NCBI RefSeq assembly: GCF_023159225.1
Contig: NC_063188.1
Coordinates: 29,215,475 to 29,279,474, forward strand
Reading direction: 5' to 3'
Origin: Perognathus longimembris pacificus
Taxonomy: Eukaryota; Chordata; Mammalia; Rodentia; Heteromyidae
DNA: 64,000 nt
The translations under genes were made by a program, and so were the position numbers. Shown here piece after piece: positions 1 through 12,430 of the stretch (the stretch's first letter is position 1; every line of letters begins with the position of its first letter). The notes under the pieces are model-generated. The model was not told the DNA's origin. It saw only the letters and a list, made by a program, of their open reading frames with translations, and ran no database searches.

Positions 1-619
1 CGACTACAAGTTTACTATAAAAATATGTTGTACCTTTTTACTATAAAAGTATGCTATATTAGATTCTTCAATATAATAATGTGTTCATCAATAAGAATAG
101 CCATTATTAAACATTTTGTCTTCCTCCCTTGACTCTAAGAAAATCTTATTGTCCTACTGTAAAGTCCTCTTCATTTCCTACATTTCTTGAATCCTAGTTC
201 ACTTGATATATTCGTTGTATAAACTTTAGTAAGTTATTTCACCTCTGAATCTCAGTTGTTTTTTTAAATCTAGTATGGTGATATGGAGACTTTCACAAGT
301 ACATAGAGTTCTTGCATTTAGGCTTTGGAATTCCACAGGTTTTCTTCAAGCACTTCTGTTTTTCCTCAACGTCTGCTTCTTGTTTTGAGCTATATGCCAG
401 ATACAATGCTATAAAAATAAATACATAATCTTTTACTTTCTTAATTTCAGCAAGTATTACTTGGATTCACTATTTGGTTTCTTATTGACTCTGATTCCTC
501 CAAGGTCTTCTCTTCCATGTCCAACATATAATACATTCTTGGCCTTACCACAGATCCTCTGTGCCACTCTCACTAACATGAAGATTACTTAGTGTTTTAA
601 CATGCAATGGAAGATTTAT
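1..619. other. AT-rich intergenic sequence
   Basis: No open frame with coding character, RNA gene or clear repeat is visible. Confidence 0.5.
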
Positions 620-725
620 TATTGTTGCTGCTGTAGTTCATTATATTTGCAGTTTTCAGAATTGAACCCAAAGCTTCCCACAGGTTAGATATGTGTTTTG
701 CCAATTAGCTACATCCCATTCTTAC
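620..725 (-). mobile_element. Degenerate ID-like tRNA SINE
   Basis: Read on the minus strand, the block from about 650 to 720 resembles the ID/tRNA-Ala-type head. It keeps a decayed A box near 700-715 and a B-box-like GGGTTCAATTC near 660-670. It is much more diverged than the other SINEs here and has no clear target duplication. It could be an old tRNA-derived relic of another family. Confidence 0.45.
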
Positions 726-3700
726 ACAATGATGAGATTATTAAAAGAAGTCCCATGAAGCTTTATTTCACCTTTGAATTTCTTAGGGACATTTAAAATC
801 TTGAGAACAAAAATATTTCAGAACTCTTTTACAAAGAAGACCCAACATCGGTCCCCTGGGAAAGAAGAACATGCATTCCTAAGGGCTAATGCTGCCTATC
901 CTTTCCACTGTACAAGACATCTGTGGGAGTTAAATTTTAAAAGAAAAATTATTAATAAAAGTGAGCTTTGGATAGCTTCCAGTATTAGCAGAGGGTTATT
1001 ACTTAATGGAAGGATATTTTCTCCAATCATCTGGGAAACCACTTTTTTTGGCCATGAGTGTGAAACCTTACAGCAATTGAAATTATCTTTTTAGCTTGCC
1101 TCATCCCCTTCCTTTGCCTTGTGCCTCTGTACTGCCTATTCTTGTGGCATTCACATTCATCAACTAGTGATTACTGAAGCAGTCATTGCAGTAAAACCTT
1201 TCTTCAGCTTTGCTGGAATGTAATAGCATGTTCCTCAATACACAGAGAGGATTCTGATTATAGATAAGATAAACAATGAAAATGTATTTAACCATGAAGA
1301 AAACAAAAGTTATTGCTTTATTCTATGTTTCCCTTGCATATATTGTAGCAAGGCTATTCTAAGAAGGCAGCAAATTTTCACTCCTATGATGATGAGTTGT
1401 CCAAATATGAATAATTCTAATGGGAACCTTAAGCAGCTTTATTACTAAACAGAATTGTCATGCAAAGGGCAAGGAGTTCTCCACCCCACTTCAAATGTGA
1501 GATATGTATATATGCATGCTAACAGTGATAGCAGCAGGGTATGCAGCTTGTGCTTTTTATTCAGTTAAGGATTCAAGTTGTTTTTGAGACACCTACCTAC
1601 TGTTCCAAAATTTTATTCTTTAATTTAATGCATCTGTCAGGTCCCAGAATTTAGGTGAAGGCAGTTGCTGAAAGAATTGAAAACCACTGTAATGAAAAGC
1701 GACTTCGATTTTATTAACTGATTTGTTTATTCATATATACATCAAATTTGTATTATGTACTTAATATATGTTTGTATTTTATTGTTAAATTCCAAAGATA
1801 AACTCACCCTTCAAGAGATTATATCTTAAGGAAGATGCAGACATTTAATCAATTTTCTGTGTAGTTTTAATCTATACACAGCTAGCAGTGATATACTTGA
1901 GTATATAAAAAGTAAAAAAAATTCAAAAGGAAGACCAATGAAGTTGACCTGAATTAGGCTAACCTTGATTCAAGTTAGTGCTAGGTATGTTGCAGGTAGA
2001 AATTGCCTAGCAAGAACAAGGCCTGACTTTAAACATCAATATTATAAAAATAGTCAAGGATAGAAAGAAAAGAAAAGAAAGAGAAGGAAGGAGTGAAAAT
2101 GGTGGAAGGAAGGAAGGAGTAAGGGAGGAGGATGGAAGGAAGAAGGAAGGAAGACTGGAGAGTTTCAATGTGAATAGTGAGGACAGAGTTGGGTGGAACA
2201 GATTAGTTTGGCAGAGATCAAACAGACTGTGCAGAGGCAAAGAGCCCTAAAAATGGGTTTATGAAATCTCACCTAGTTTATTATTCCCATAGCATCACAT
2301 TGTCCATGTTCTCACCAGATAAGCCAAATTAAAAATGTGTTTATAGTTTCAGCCATGCAGAGTGGCTGTGGCATGGTTTATGGTTTTATAAAATTAAATT
2401 CCATCCAAATAAAATGCAATTGAAGGTGAAGAGAAATTTTAATGACTTTCAGGTCACTGATTCTTAGGTCCTACTAGTGCACTGATATGAAAACATCTGT
2501 CAAGATGCAAATAAGAAGACACAAACTTTTGAGATTTATTTTAGAGAATGTTTAGAAGTTATACTTTGCTCAAATGTTTGGTGGAAAATATAAAAACAGT
2601 TTAAATAACAGTTAAAGTATTTTTCGACTCTGAATTTATGACAACAAACTAGGATTTTATAAACTAAAGTCCCTACCCCTAATAGAATATGGTCAATAAA
2701 TGGGAAATGTATTGCAAAATTGACATACTTGAAAGTGATATTTTCTCTTCTCTCATGCTATAAGGAATTGAAGATAATGACTCACCAATCATTTTAAGTT
2801 TGTTTTCCTAGTGGTAAACTATGTATGAGTGTTTTATTATTTGTTCCATTTATGGCATATGGCAAATAGTTACAAGTAAAAGCTAAATTGAATTGAATTA
2901 AGGTCATTGTTGGAGGACAAAATTACAACAGATTTAGTTTCCCAGATTTTAATTTCCTTTGTTTGTTATTCTAAAATCAGACAGCAGTTCAGAAAACAAA
3001 TGGCTCAGAATGAGCCTTTCCACCAGATAGTAAAGTTAAATACATAGCCACAGAAAATGCTATAACATAGAAAAAGAATGTGACTTACAGAGATGTGGAT
3101 CGACGTTCAACACTACCTTATGATTTGACCAAGACTCAGTTACCTATTTTAAAAGTAGATTTACATCTCTCTCTGCACCAAGTTAGTTAACTGTTCATCA
3201 TGAAGGAATAAACTTTCAAGTCAAACTTAAAATGCATGGAGGCATCTTTAAGTCAAACTTAGGACATTTAATTATACAGATTACTGAATTTAACATGAGA
3301 TAAGGGCTTTAACTTATTGAAAGAAAATCTTGAGACTTTGTCAAATTTATCCATGAAGTTTTACTCCATTCCACAAAGAGACATCGGATAGTCCAAGAAT
3401 CTCTGCCCTCTTCTTCATTGACCTACTTATCCCCCTAAGGAACTGTTAGCTAGGATACTCATTGTGATTTATGCTTTGTGAGTTTTTAAATTTCTCCAAA
3501 CTAGAGTAAATGCAACAAACTTTTTTGAAACCCTTTTATGTTGGGAGACTAGCAAGCATGTTCTTTGGTTCACCTACCTTCCATAGTGTTGTATTAAGAC
3601 ATTTGTTTTACCCTATGCAGTCTTATTAATCTTTTAAAATCTTATTAAACTTAGAAATTCTACCTTTTCAGGATGAGTTCTTTTTCTCTCCCTTTTGCTA

Positions 3701-3769
3701 TTCCTGCTTCTCTTGTTAATCAGCTTAACAATTTTCTTAGCCTCAGTAAGACCCTAGAGTCTGATAAAG
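726..3769. other. Intergenic sequence, mostly unrecognised
   Basis: No gene is supported. A 106-codon frame at 774-1094 has no family resemblance or coding context. The block around 1,720-2,250 (including the phrase 'gactgtgcagaggcaaagag') faintly resembles a decayed dispersed mammalian repeat, but I cannot name it. Confidence 0.4.
2055..2160. repeat. Purine-rich GGAA/GAAA low-complexity tract
   Basis: About 100 bases of nearly pure A and G, with GGAA and GAAA tetranucleotide runs. The minus-strand frame over it (Ser/Leu/Phe/Pro-rich) is a by-product of the bias. Confidence 0.75.
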
Positions 3770-3781
3770 AAAATTCCTTAA

Positions 3782-3984
3782 GGGGTTGGGAATATGGCCT
3801 AGTGGCAAAAGCTCTTGCCTCATATACATGAAGACCTGGGTTCGATTCCTCAGAACCACTTATACAGAAAACAGCCAGAGGTGGCGGTGTGGCTCAAGTG
3901 GCAGAGTGTTAGCCCTGAGCAGAAAGAAGCCAGGGACAGTGCTCAGGCCCTGAGTCCAAGGCCCAGGACTGGCCAAAAAAAAAA
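3782..3984 (+). mobile_element. Dimeric tRNA-derived SINE (ID-like head plus second monomer)
   Basis: The left monomer carries a pol III A box (TGGCCTAGTGGCAAAAGC) and a B box (GGTTCGATTCC). The right monomer starts near 3,890 with GGCTCAAGTGGCAGAGTG and ends in GGACTGGCC followed by an A tail. A 12-base target duplication, aaaattccttaa, lies at 3,770-3,781 and 3,985-3,996. This is a complete and fairly young copy. Confidence 0.9.
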
Positions 3985-3996
3985 AAAATTCCTTAA

Positions 3997-4465
3997 ATTT
4001 TGTCTGACTTGCTCTATGTGCAGTAGTAGTTACTTGAGAAGCTCATGCGAAAAGTTCTTCTGAAGTACAACTGTGGGATGACTTGGGTGAAAACATATTT
4101 TTATATGGATATCCTGGTCATCACAAAACCAGTCCCAGAAGATTTGTGTACTGAGCCTATCAGCTGCTTGATCTGGGAGGGGACTCTACTTGGCATTTGT
4201 AACTCAAGTTAGCTAGACTATCTTTTTGGGTAAAAGATTTTATAGTGTCTTTCATCTAATCCAACAAGCTGGCTGTTCTCTCAGGAATAACCTCCGGTGT
4301 GTCTGGATAATGCACAGCCATCTGTCATTGTTCTATAGTGAGCTGTGAGTTCTGTATCAACCAAAACTTCTACTCTCCAGTAGTTAAAATCAATAACACT
4401 TTTTTGTACATTACTTAGAATTATTTCAGTAATGTTTCCTGGGGAAGTTAGTGATAAGAAAGTTC
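3997..4465. other. Intergenic sequence
   Basis: Unique-looking sequence between the SINE and the retropseudogene. Nothing recognised. Confidence 0.5.
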
Positions 4466-4483
4466 AAAATGAAATGATTCCTG
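4466..4483. repeat. Target-site duplication, left copy, of the KHDRBS3 retropseudogene
   Basis: aaaatgaaatgattcctg is repeated at 6,006-6,023, immediately after the A tail. The A-rich start fits an L1 endonuclease nick. Confidence 0.9.
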
Positions 4484-6005
4484 GCGCCATTTGTGTCTCC
4501 TGATCTCTTGTCCGCATGGGGTCCCAGTTCAGCTCTCCATTGGACCTGAATTGGTCTGTTGGTAAATCTTCCGGAAAAATAGAAAATTTTCAAAAAGGAG
4601 AAAGTAAGGATGAAGAAAAACACATTGATGTGGTGATAAAGAAGAACATGAGGCTGGGACAGAAAGTGTTAATTCCTGTAAAACAGTTTCCTAAGTTCAA
4701 CTTTGTGGGAAAACTCCTGAGTCCATGTGGCAATTCACTGAAGCGCTTACAAGAAGAAACCTTGAAAAAAATGTCAATCCTTGGAAAAGGTTCCATGAGA
4801 GACAAGGCAAAGGAAGAAGAGTTGAAGAAAAGTGGAGAAGCAAAGTACTTTCACCTCAATGATGACCTCCATGTGCTCATTGAAGTGTTTGCTCTGCCAG
4901 CCACGGCTTATGCCTGAATGGGACATGCTTTGGAAGAAATAAAAAAAAGTTCCTCATCCTTGACTACAGTAAGGAGATCCGGCAATCACAGCTTCAGGAA
5001 CTAATATATCTGAATGGTAGTTCAGAGAATGCAGATTTTCCAGTGGTGCGAGGGAAGCACACCCTACGTACAAGAGGTGTTGCCAGAGGAAAAGGAGTTA
5101 CCGAGTGACACCAGATCCCAGGGGAGTTCTTTCCGCGTGAAGGCCACTAAACCTGGGAAGAGGAGTCATTACTCCCAGGGCAAGAGGAGTGCCCCCAAGT
5201 GGGTATACAGCTCCACCACCTCCCCCAACACAAGAGTCTTACAAAGAATATGACTATGACGATGGCTACTGTACTGCTTATGGTGACCAGAGTTATGATT
5301 CTTATGATAACTGCTACAGCACCCAAGCCCAAAGTGGAGCTGACTACTAAGATTATGGACATGGATTCAGTGAGGAGGCATACGATTCCTAAGGGCAAGA
5401 GGAGTGGACTAATTTAAGACACAATGCACCTTCAGTGAGGACGGCAAAGGGCATCTACAGAGACCAGCCATATGGCAGATACTGCTTGTACTGTCTGATG
5501 TAAAATAGCCAGTCTCCACCTGTCCTGTATACTGTTCAAAGTAATTTTTTTCTATGAACAATCCCTTTCTAAATAAATCAAATTGTTGAAAACCTGAGTG
5601 GATGGAACTTAAAACTACATTGTTTGAAACATCAACTTGGGCAGGAAAAAACAAGACATGTAAAATTTTGTTATTTCTTGTCTGTATATGAAAAGATAGG
5701 TCATCAAAGGGAAAAAATAAATTTGATTAACTAGTGTTAAACAAAAAGATAGATTACTAAGTATGTTAATCCATTCTTTTAACATAAGCCTCACCTTTCA
5801 TTTTAAAGGTTTCCATAGAGTTTAGTTATTTTTATCTTTAAGCCATATGCTAGTATTTTTTTCTCTTGCCAATATGCATAAAAAGGGAAGCCAATTTCAA
5901 GTGAAAATAATGTAGTATTCTTTTGTAACTCCAGTCTTGAAATGTCCTGTAGTGTTTCGCTAAGTCTCCTCTTGCTTGATACTAAATAAACTTTTGAAAG
6001 AAAAA
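4484..6005 (+). pseudogene. KHDRBS3: Processed retropseudogene of a KHDRBS3 (SLM2/T-STAR)-type STAR/KH RNA-binding protein
   Basis: The frame opening at 4,516 encodes the STAR-family QUA1/KH region: [63 protein letters not shown] and [17 protein letters not shown]. Fragments of the RG-rich and Tyr-rich C-terminus follow (EYDYDD near 5,251; DQPYGRY near 5,463-5,483). Known family role: nuclear RNA binding and splice-site choice. Lesions: a TGA at 4,915 in place of an Arg codon, a frameshift in the A run near 4,940, internal deletions and loss of the native stop. The KH GXXG loop (GPRG in the family) reads SPCG at residues 69-72. Retroposition hallmarks are the lack of introns, AATAAA at 5,985, an A tail at 6,001-6,009, and an 18-base target duplication at 4,466-4,483 and 6,006-6,023. 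The first 30 or so codons do not match the family N-terminus. Confidence 0.9.
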
Positions 6006-6023
6006 AAAATGAAATGATTCCTG

Positions 6024-7669
6024 CACATCATAAATGTGAGTTTTAATTCTTTCCTGGTTTTGGCTTTCACCCATATTGACCACTTTGTTGGCAACCACAA
6101 CTTAGAGACATTTTCTATTGCCTTGCATAATCTTTCCTTTGCACGTTTGAAGCTGATATCAGTTCAAGGTTTAGATTATAAGAAGTGTTTCAAAGCGTAT
6201 TTTTCTGGGCCCATGAATTAACTAAAAGCAGGTTGGCATACATGCTTCCATTTGATATGCCTTTGCTCTAAACCATTCTCCATGCAATCACTTTGCAATT
6301 ACATTGGAATCCTGGGAGGATGAAACTGATCAATAACATTTTTATGACAAGAAACTGAAATTACCCCTAGGACAGATCTAGGCCTGAGTGAATTGTTTAC
6401 CTTGACCAGTGATGACAGAGATAACTATTTCTCAGCAACCTCTCCTAAAACAAGTACTGAAACAATGGTCAACCAGGCAATAATTTGATCAGGCCAGTTG
6501 AATAATTATACATGCCTCTTTCCCTCTTTCTCTGGTTCCTTGTTTATAAGATCCAAAGCTCATGTCTATATCCCCTAAGATATGAGCTGAAGTGCTATAT
6601 TCCTTTGACATGTCTATGCTATGTAATAAATCTCCTTTCTCTGCCCTGTACCATGTCTCTTATAGGAGTCTGAAGTCTGAAACTCCAGTTTCAAGAAAGA
6701 TTGTGCTTGGTCTAACATTATGGTTTAACTGTGCACTTGAAAAAAGAAGTACTTTAACTATTACACATAAAAATAATGGAGGGATTGTAAGCTTTTCTGT
6801 TTTCTTATTAGTTTGCATTCCCTTATGCATATAACACCCTGGCAATTGGATGACTCTAAATTTCACTGTTAGTATTAACTTTTAGTAAATGAGTATTATA
6901 CAGATATCACTCCAAATCCCTTAAGGTGATGTGGCTAGCTGGAATCAAAGTTCCTTATCCTTATTTGGACTACAAGACTGCATGTCTATTTGAAGAAAAA
7001 ATTTCATAACTAAGAATTAAACTTAAATGTTTTTTTTTGTCCTTCTTATCTCTTTTTAGCAAAAAGAAGTAATAGAGGAAAGATGTAAGTAGACTCAGAG
7101 AATTTAGATGAATAGAGATTAAAGTAGTTGTGTTACCAGAAACTAAGGTCCATATTGCTCACTGCTCTACAGATGACCTGTAAAACAGAAATTGTTGGAA
7201 AGAAGGTTATTTTAAGCCACCCCAGAACACAAAAGAAACTCTCCATATCAAGTCTCTGCCTCAAGGTACAGAGAGGTTAAGTTGGAGGAAATGAGCTATA
7301 TAGAGAAAAATAGGCGTGTAATCTATGTGATGAACATCCTGGTCAGAGTCGTAGTTTAGTAGGCATATATCAACCTGTTATTTCTTTGGCAGGAATATCA
7401 AAATGGATATTTGCTCTCCTGCAACTAGCTAAATAAAATCAAAGAAGGACTTCTCTTCAGCATAGAGAATTAGAGAGGAACATAAATCAAAATGGAGAGT
7501 AAGAGATAGTTTCAAATAAACTCTTGATACAGTTGGGGTAAGTTGAAAGTATACTATAATTGTCTTTAATAAAATACAGAGTCTACTGCTTAAGATTTGC
7601 GTTTGCTTTTTTCAAAGAATCCATTAAGGAACCTATTTGAACTTAGTTTAATTAATTTAGTTGTTTTGT

Positions 7670-7714
<45 letters not shown>

Positions 7715-8333
7715 TATATATATAGATTAAAATGCATTCCATTGTGTTTGTGGTATTTTGTTATTGCTTAGCATCATTTCTGGTCATTTCTTTCTGGGAA
7801 ACAATTTTATAAATTAAAATTCTCCACCATTTGGTTACTGTCATTTTTGGTAAAAACTAATCTACTTAATGAAGTCCATAATGTTAATGTTGTTCTAAAG
7901 CCTATGTACCTCCATACATTTCTAATTTGATTTAAATATTTCTCCTCTTATTGTAAACTGAAGCTAACTTGATTTGTAAGCAGAGAATAAACGACTCTAG
8001 AAACAAGTAGCTGAGTTCCATCATAACCTACACAAATAGGTTGAGGTTGCCCTATAGGGCCCAGTTCTGTTATGGTCATGAATACTAAAGGAGAAACTCC
8101 CTCTCCCACTGAAAATCAACCTTATAGTTGAAATTTCCAGAAATGAAACGCCATGCAAAAAGAACAGAATCTAGCTGGAGGGAAACTTAAGGGCTGTGAT
8201 GAAAGCATAGGACCTCAACAGTATCAACATCACGGTTTTCCCTATTTCTCAAGGAGTTATTTCTCAAGTCCTATCCTGCTCATCAAACCCATTAAATGAC
8301 AAATGTCTTTTAATAGCAATCCAGGTTTTCAGT
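6024..8333. other. Intergenic sequence
   Basis: No gene or well-preserved repeat recognised apart from a TA microsatellite near 7,672-7,725. Short frames here (60-80 codons) show no family signature. Confidence 0.45.
7672..7725. repeat. (TA)n/(CA)n microsatellite
   Basis: An uninterrupted TA run, a short CACACACA block and a second TA run. Likely length-variable. Confidence 0.9.
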
Positions 8334-9862
8334 TCTTTTTTTAAAATTTTTATTGTCAAACTGATGTACAAAGAAGTTATACGTTAGGCATTGGATACAT
8401 TTCTTGTACTGTTTGTTACCTCCTCCCTCATTCCCCCCTTCCACTCCCCCTTTCCCTTTCTCCCCATGTGTTGTTCAGTTGGTTTATACCGAACAGTTTT
8501 GCAAGTATTGCTTTTGTAGTCATTTGTTTTTTTTTTAACCGTGTCTCTCAATTTTGGTATTCCTTTTCAGTTTCCTACTTCTACTACCAGTATACACCGC
8601 TTCCAATGTACTCAGATAATATAGAGATCGTGCAGGTACACCACAGGAAGGGGATACAAGAGGATCATCAATAATAGAAGCTCCAGTTTCACATCGCATG
8701 TTGAAAGTAATTACAACAGTATGACAGTCGTTTCCATAACATGGACTTCATTACACTTAGCATCATATTATGTGTTCATAAGAGTATAGCTATTGGGCTC
8801 TTGTGATCCTCTGCTGTGACTAGCCTAAACATGTGCTAATTATTCCCTATGAGGGAGAACATAGAGTCCATGTTTCTTTGGGTCTGGCTCATTTCACTTA
8901 GTATAATTTTTCCAAGTCCTTCCATTTCCTTATGAATGGGGCAATATCATTCTTTCTGATAGAGGCATAAAATTTCATTGTGTATATGTACCATATTTTC
9001 CTGATCCATTCGACTACTGAGGGGCATCTGGGTTGGTTCAATGTTTTAGCAGACAAATTGTGCTGCGATGAACATTGTTGTGCTTGTGGCTTTAGTGTGG
9101 TCTTGTTTGTAATCTTTTGGGTAGATGCCCAAAAGCGGGGCTGCTGGGTCATAGGGGGGCTCTATGTTTACCCTTCTGAAGAATCTCCATGCTGCTTTCC
9201 AGAGTGGCTGAACCAGTTTACATTCCCACCAACAATGAAGTAGGGTTCATTCCCTTTTGGCCACATCCCCTTCAGCATTTGTTACTGTTAGTTTTCCTGA
9301 TAATGGACACTCTTACTGGGGTGAGGTGGGATCTCAATGTTGTTTTGCTTTGCATTTCTTTTATGGCCAGTGATGTACAGCACTTCTTCATGTGTCTCGT
9401 GGCCATTCTCATTTCCTTTTCAGAGAAGTCTCTTTTTAGTTCTTAAGCCCACTTGTTGAGGGGGCTGTTGATTCTTTGAGGTTTTGTTTTGAAGGAATTT
9501 AATTGTTTTAGTTCTGCTTATACTTTAGATATGAGGCCTTTGTCCATTGTATGGCCAGTAAAGATCTTCTCCCAATCTGTGAGCTTTCTGTTTATCTTGG
9601 AAGCTATGTCATTTGCCCTGCAGAAGCTCTGCAATTTGATACAGTCCCATTTGTCCAGCCATTCTTTGATTTGTTGTATTTCTTGGCCTTTGCTAAGGAA
9701 GTTTCATTCTGTGCCAAGGAGCCCAAGAGTTTCTCCTATTCCTTCTTGTAGTGTTTTCAGGGTATCTGTTTTTATTTTGAGGTCTTGGACAAATTTGGAA
9801 TTGATTTTGATGCAGGGTGATATATAAGGATCTGGTTTTAATTTTAGATGTTTTCCTTTTAA
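8334..9862 (-). mobile_element. 5'-truncated L1 (ORF2 C-terminus and 3' UTR)
   Basis: The minus strand matches the full-length L1 at 12,807-20,280, from about its position 18,790 to its 3' end. It contains the ORF2 C-terminal zinc-knuckle region, the sequence encoding PRFWAS...[21 protein letters not shown] (8,950-9,150), the G-rich 3' UTR tract (complement near 8,410-8,465) and an A-rich end at 8,338-8,355. Several frameshifts and stops interrupt the frame. Most of ORF2 and all upstream parts are missing, as is usual for L1 insertions. Confidence 0.88.
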
Positions 9863-10504
9863 AAGTATAGTTTTTTTTTTGATAATCAGCTATAAATATG
9901 TCAAAAATATTTTGAAATGCTATATTATGATCTACAGTCCTGTTTAGTTTTATATGTTCTTAGCTCAATATTGCAATATATTTCTACTGTGTGATAATAA
10001 TGCAGAAAGTTAGCCAGGATCAAGGAGTAGACAAAAGCCTGGTACTATGGAAGCAGCCTTTTCAATTCCTCTTCTGCTATTTTTATATATTAGTATTCCT
10101 ATTAAATCAAACTGATTCAGAACCTGTCTAGTATAGTCTTCATTTTCTTTCATACCCTGACTTGTCTTGGCTTCTACTTAAGACCAACATATCTAAATTA
10201 TACATATGCTTTAAAGGTGTGCAATGTTCTCCCAGAAATATTGGGCCAACCAATAACCTGTATGACTGAAGAATTCTGGTAGCTATTATTGTCTGTACTG
10301 TTAACTTGGCATTTGCTATTCATAAAGATGTCTTTCAGATTATTTGTTCACTTTTAAATTTTATATTATTATTATTATTTATTTCATATGTAAATAACTT
10401 ATAGGACTGTTTTCTATGACTAGTCACAAGAGTGAAAAATCAGTATCTTTGCTTATAACAGTGAAAATATTTAGGCTTCAATAATATCTAGTTAATTCAC
10501 ATTT
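9863..10504. other. Intergenic sequence
   Basis: AT-rich. Nothing recognised. Confidence 0.5.
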
Positions 10505-10700
10505 TTGGTGCCAGTCCCTGGGCCTGAACTCAGGGGCTGGGTGCTTACCTCAAGGCTGAATCTCCACCACTTGAGCTACAGCTTGAATTCTGTCTTTTAG
10601 TGGCTAACTGGAGGTAAGAATCTCATAGACTTTCCTCCCCAGGCTGGCTTTCCACTACAGTCTTCATATCTCAGCCTTCTGATTCCTAGAGAAACAGGGT
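10505..10700 (-). mobile_element. Composite B1(7SL)/ID-type SINE, degenerate
   Basis: On the minus strand a 7SL-like left part (complement of 'caggctggctttccactacag', 10,640-10,665) is joined to a right part related to the dimeric SINE's second monomer (complement of 'ccacttgagctacagc', 10,566-10,582). It is the same architecture as the element at 58,441. Rodent SINEs of this composite B1-plus-ID type are known. Confidence 0.7.
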
Positions 10701-11487
10701 TTAGCAACAAGGAGTGACAGGCAGGCTGAATCTTTTGTAGCATCACCTACTAATTCTTCCAGAACACATTTCCTCTACACCAATATGCTTCTTTATATAG
10801 TACTAGAAAAGGATCTGCCACACATTTTTAATGCATAAACTGTGATTCAACACATAAAAACAGCATGAATAATAATGCCCAAATGTAAGTTAGAGCGTCT
10901 TGAAGGAAACAATGCTAATGATTTCATGATTGCATTAAATTGTTATCTCACACAACTATTTATCCTTATCCAGTTTTTGGAGGCATTTTTTTATAATGTG
11001 ACAAAGGGGCAGAGGAACAAATATAATGGATGCGATGTGTCTGTATTCAAACTGTATCTATACATAGTGCATGAACTAGATGGCAACAATGCTGGTATGC
11101 TTTATTTATTTGCACTATTGACATGATAGTTGTTGATAAACATCACCAGGCCCATTGGAAAAATAGCCAAACTGAAATGATCATCAAAACTGTGACGGTT
11201 AGCTATCATGGATGGCTGCTATTTTTCAGTAGTTTCTAAGATTCCAGCTTGTCTTCAGGTATATCATTCTAATTTTTCCATCCCAAGAGTTTGCAAGATT
11301 ATAAACTCAATGTAACTATCCATAGAATAGTTACTATAAATATATGAATTTGTATATGTTGAAGTTTCTTTCACTGGAAACTGTCTATGACAAATAATTA
11401 TTGGTAATCTGTCACTGAAATCTAGGTCTATAGAGGTTTGACCAAAAATTATTTTCAATCTATATTCACATAATCTTACTTTGTGTT
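10701..11487. other. Intergenic sequence
   Basis: Unique-looking AT-rich DNA. The 83-codon frame at 10,875-11,126 has no recognisable family and is probably spurious. Confidence 0.45.
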
Positions 11488-11504
11488 GAAAAAGCTTGAT
11501 TTTT
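11488..11504. repeat. Target-site copy 1 of a shared insertion site
   Basis: GAAAAAGCTTGATTTTT is repeated exactly at 12,414-12,430. It recurs imperfectly at 21,219-21,233, and its first part recurs at 21,333-21,341. See the finding on stacked insertions. Confidence 0.8.
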
Positions 11505-12413
11505 TTATTTTAATTTTTAATTTTTATAACGGTAATGTAGAGTGGTTACAGTTATGTAAGTCAGGTAAGGAGTACATCTTTTTTGCACTATGTCACCCTG
11601 AATATGATTTAATGAGGGCATTTGATTTCATGATAGCTCTCCCCTTATAATTTTATGGAGCATCACAGCCAGGCTCTCTTTATTTCCACTCAGATTAGTC
11701 TTTGCCTATTATTTAATCCTCCCTGGAAATGCCCTCACAGACATACATACCTATAGGTGTGGTTTTTTTTATCCCTCAGGAGTTTTCCAAACCAACAAAA
11801 TTGATCATCAAGATTAATCATGAAGAGGCAACTCCTTTCCAGCTTGAAACCCAAAGACAGCTTCCAAAAACCATCACCATGCACTCTGCCTCCCCAAATA
11901 CTTGTCTACATCACATAATGCTGAATACATAGAGCCCAACCTAGAGAGACTCCGTCATCTGAGCAGTCCCAACACTGCTCAAAAGTCCAAGGTCTAAGTT
12001 TCCTTTAAGATTAGATAGACTCTTAGATGTAAGCAAAGGTAACAGCACAAGGAGAACCCTATGCTTCCAAGGTATATCCTCACAAAGGAATGGATGAGCA
12101 TTAAAAAGGAAGGATAAGAAGAAAGCAAGACAGAAATGTACCAAAGATTAAATTCTGGAGCCCCATGTCCAGCATGTGGGACACACATCATGAAGCGAGA
12201 GCTATCAGGGCTTGAGCTCTCCCATTTCTCTGACCTTGCTCTTTGTAACCTGTATGGCTACTCGCCTGGTTTGGCTCCAGTTGTTGCTCAGAATTTCCCA
12301 TGGCAGGCATTCCATGTTTCTATTATCTAACATTCTGAGGTCTTCACTCCTGCAGGGAAGGTGCCTTCATTTGACACTCCAGAGGAAGCCTTCATGAACT
12401 TTGCATTCTGTAT
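11505..12413 (-). mobile_element. Retro-insert of unknown body with an L1-like 3' end
   Basis: The block is bracketed by an exact 17-base target duplication. On the minus strand its last 95 bases or so (11,505-11,600) resemble the L1 3' terminus: A-rich tail, GTAACCACTC-like motif and a 'gagtaca'-type segment. The remaining 800 bases are not L1 and I do not recognise them. They could come from another transcript joined by template switching, or be an unclassified repeat. No open frame longer than about 67 codons is present. Confidence 0.6.
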
Positions 12414-12430
12414 GAAAAAGCTTGATTTTT

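Noticed and set aside
774..1094. 106-codon open frame
   Set aside because: No family resemblance, no promoter or splice context, and intergenic AT-rich composition. Chance frame.
2007..2240. 77-codon minus-strand Ser/Leu/Phe-rich frame
   Set aside because: Complement of a purine low-complexity tract.
3782..3870. tRNA gene-like A and B boxes at several loci (3.8, 27.0, 27.8, 56.3, 59.7, 62.0 kb)
   Set aside because: They are SINE heads: no complete cloverleaf or anticodon arm, and they sit at the 5' end of dispersed repeats with A tails and target duplications.
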